The notes beneath the pieces were generated by a model that had not been told where the DNA came from, did not search any database, and worked only from the letters and a program-made list of their open reading frames with translations. A stretch of 43,348 nucleotides of DNA, taken from Mobilitalea sp. GTDB lineage: Bacteria > Bacillota_A > Clostridia > Lachnospirales > Lachnospiraceae. A program made the translations under genes and the position numbers. The DNA lies in the NCBI GenBank assembly GCA_029974875.1, contig JARKQP010000526.1:1-43348 (forward strand). The letters run 5' to 3'. Numbering within the stretch: the first letter of the stretch is position 1; every line of letters begins with the position of its first letter. This document shows, piece by piece, positions 41,928 through 43,348 of the stretch.

Positions 41928-43348
41928 TCATGTATCCTTTCCAAAAAAGCTCACGCTCATCTCAGCCTCGGAGCCCTGGTTGGCAGAGAGTTTTTTAAAG
42001 CCGGTAACCAGATCCGAGACCTTTTCCAGGTTTGTAGTGATGAGCAGGGCGCTTTCTTCGGCAATATCAATATAGTCCGACAATTTTTCTTTTGACAATT
42101 CCCCGTCCTGGATGGTCTTAATGAATTTTGTATTCTCATCCCTTAAGTAGGAGGAAGCGGATACGGCTATACCTAAGGGAGAACTGATTTCATGGGAAAT
42201 ATCCGCAACCAGATTGCCGAAGGCAGCCATTTTCTCCTTCTCCATCAGCTCCTTCAGGGTCGCATTTAATTCATTCGTTTTCTCGGCGATTAATGTCTCC
42301 AGCCGTTCATTCTCACGCTTTAACAAATCTTCAATTTCTTTCCTGGCTAAGACCAGGTCTGTCACGTCGGTGTTTATACAGATGATATTTGTTATCTCCC
42401 CGGATTCGTTGAACTGGGGAATAAAGCGCACATTGAAGCTATGCTTTTTATGCCCAAGGTCTTCGCTCTCCAAAGTGAAGGTAGTTTTCTGCTTCGTGCT
42501 CAAGGTCTGGTTCCAGTAGTGGAGCCAGAGCTGCGTATTTGCATTATCCTGGAACAGCTCCGTCACCTTCCTGCCTTCAAAAAGGGACTTAGGGAAACGG
42601 TAATATTTTGCGACACTTTCATTTATCATTAAGATATCGCAGTTCGGAGACAGGTTATAGATTAAATCATCACTGTTCTCAACCAGGGTTTTAAACTTTC
42701 TTTCGCTTGAGGTGATTTCTTCAAAGGATGCGCTGAGCTTGGCCAGCATGGACTGAAAGGCCTCCGTGACCTCCCATATTTCTGATATAAGGGTATGGTG
42801 CCGGCTGGGCAGCGGGTCGAAGTTGTGGTCCATAGCCTCCCGGGCCTTTGCCGTGATACCCTTAATAGGCTTTAATATCCGGGATATGATTCCCAGGGTC
42901 ACAAGGATACAGAGCATAAAGAGCAGGATAAGAAGGGTGATCCGGATATATTCACCCTGCAGCAGATCGCCGGTGATTTCCTGCTCCGGTAATACAGTGA
43001 TAATGCGAAAGCCCAGGCTGGAGGGGCTGCCAAGGGGAGTACAGGTTCCGAAATAAACCTGATCCTCCAAAGTGAAGGTAAATACCTGGTCCGGCCTGTC
43101 CTGGGAAGCCTCCAGGTATAAAGCGCTGGATTTGATGCGGGGATCCGCGGCATCAGCTGCCTTTGTCAAGGAAACCTCCGAGAAGGCCTCCTGGGCAGAA
43201 GGGATATATTGCTCCTTGGTAGACCAGGCAATGATCCGGTTCTCCAGGTTGACAAGATAAACAACGCCGGAGCCCACATAATCGAGGTCAAACAGATAAT
43301 GGTTAATTTCATTTAAATCAACGTCCATACCTACAACACCCATCAGCT
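41928..43348 (-). CDS. Cache-HAMP-PAS sensor with HisKA helix but no ATPase domain, 5'-partial
   Basis: At least 472 residues; the gene runs off the right edge of the window. Visible parts are the end of an extracellular Cache domain (GVVGMDVDLNEIN...), a membrane helix (ITLLILLFMLCILVTLGII), HAMP, a PAS domain and a coiled coil. A dimerisation/phosphoacceptor helix follows, AAFGNLVADISHEISSPLG, with the H-box histidine. The protein stops ~95 residues later (FFGKDT) without the N, G1 and G2 boxes of a kinase ATPase domain. Neither of the other minus-strand frames downstream restores them. It may be a truncated kinase or a signalling adaptor. It is convergent with ppa. Confidence 0.8.
   Translation of the reverse strand, partial: LMGVVGMDVDLNEINHYLFDLDYVGSGVVYLVNLENRIIAWSTKEQYIPSAQEAFSEVSLTKAADAADPRIKSSALYLEASQDRPDQVFTFTLEDQVYFGTCTPLGSPSSLGFRIITVLPEQEITGDLLQGEYIRITLLILLFMLCILVTLGIISRILKPIKGITAKAREAMDHNFDPLPSRHHTLISEIWEVTEAFQSMLAKLSASFEEITSSERKFKTLVENSDDLIYNLSPNCDILMINESVAKYYRFPKSLFEGRKVTELFQDNANTQLWLHYWNQTLSTKQKTTFTLESEDLGHKKHSFNVRFIPQFNESGEITNIICINTDVTDLVLARKEIEDLLKRENERLETLIAEKTNELNATLKELMEKEKMAAFGNLVADISHEISSPLGIAVSASSYLRDENTKFIKTIQDGELSKEKLSDYIDIAEESALLITTNLEKVSDLVTGFKKLSANQGSEAEMSVSFFGKDT

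Overview
The window looks like a chromosomal segment from a spore-forming, anaerobic, low-to-mid-GC Firmicute, most likely of the Lachnospiraceae. This is inferred from gene content: a YtaF sporulation protein, ferredoxin-dependent oxoacid oxidoreductase, FprA flavodiiron protein, FNT channel, Gram-positive lipoboxes, strong AGGAGG ribosome binding sites and tRNAs without encoded CCA. No genus is claimed.

Layout: (1) 1-1000: the 3' end of a 23S rRNA gene and its terminator, with no 5S behind it, then tRNA-Asn and tRNA-Cys. (2) 1.2-5.2 kb: a D-2-hydroxyacid dehydrogenase bracketed by two near-identical copies of the tRNA-Cys terminator sequence, a secreted FN3/Big2/GH25 wall hydrolase and an Asp-box lipoprotein. 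(3) 5.3-12.4 kb: a tightly overlapping operon of ECF transporter S, T and fused A subunits, a pair of half-size ABC transporters of the IrtAB/YbtPQ type and a methyltransferase. It is preceded by a promoter and two copies of the dyad GGTTAG-N6-CTAAC. Iron, haem or siderophore uptake is the best guess, and arginine codon use suggests transfer. (4) 12.6-17.2 kb: an acyltransferase-like protein, a divergent small protein/XRE regulator pair with twin TGACA-N9-TGTCA operators, a decay zone (an SDR reduced to its two ends, a DegV gene cut by UGA, a 102-bp inverted-repeat element), an FNT channel and YtaF.

(5) 17.4-26.5 kb: four cyclic-di-GMP enzymes on one strand (PAS-PAS-degenerate GGDEF-EAL; Cache-HAMP-GGDEF-HD-GYP; membrane-PAS-GGDEF; PAS-GGDEF-HD-GYP), interrupted only by a Gfo/Idh/MocA oxidoreductase. 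(6) 26.8-30.7 kb: a two-gene 2-oxoacid:ferredoxin oxidoreductase and, convergent, a flavodiiron protein. (7) 31.0-37.1 kb: an oppBCDF-oppA oligopeptide importer on the minus strand with a CodY-like box in its promoter and several hairpins at gene junctions, one of which could mask the oppF ribosome binding site. (8) 38.0-41.1 kb: an XRE-TPR regulator, a PLDc_N-type membrane peptide and an ABC-2 exporter. (9) 41.2-43.3 kb: a family I pyrophosphatase and, convergent, a Cache/HAMP/PAS sensor with a histidine-kinase dimerisation helix but no ATPase domain, cut by the window end.

The most useful second looks are the twin-operator ECF/ABC operon, the XRE/small-protein switch, the competing stems over the oppF ribosome binding site, the c-di-GMP cluster with altered HD-GYP residues, and the gene-decay zone near 14.2-15.5 kb. 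All calls come from reading the sequence; no database search was run.
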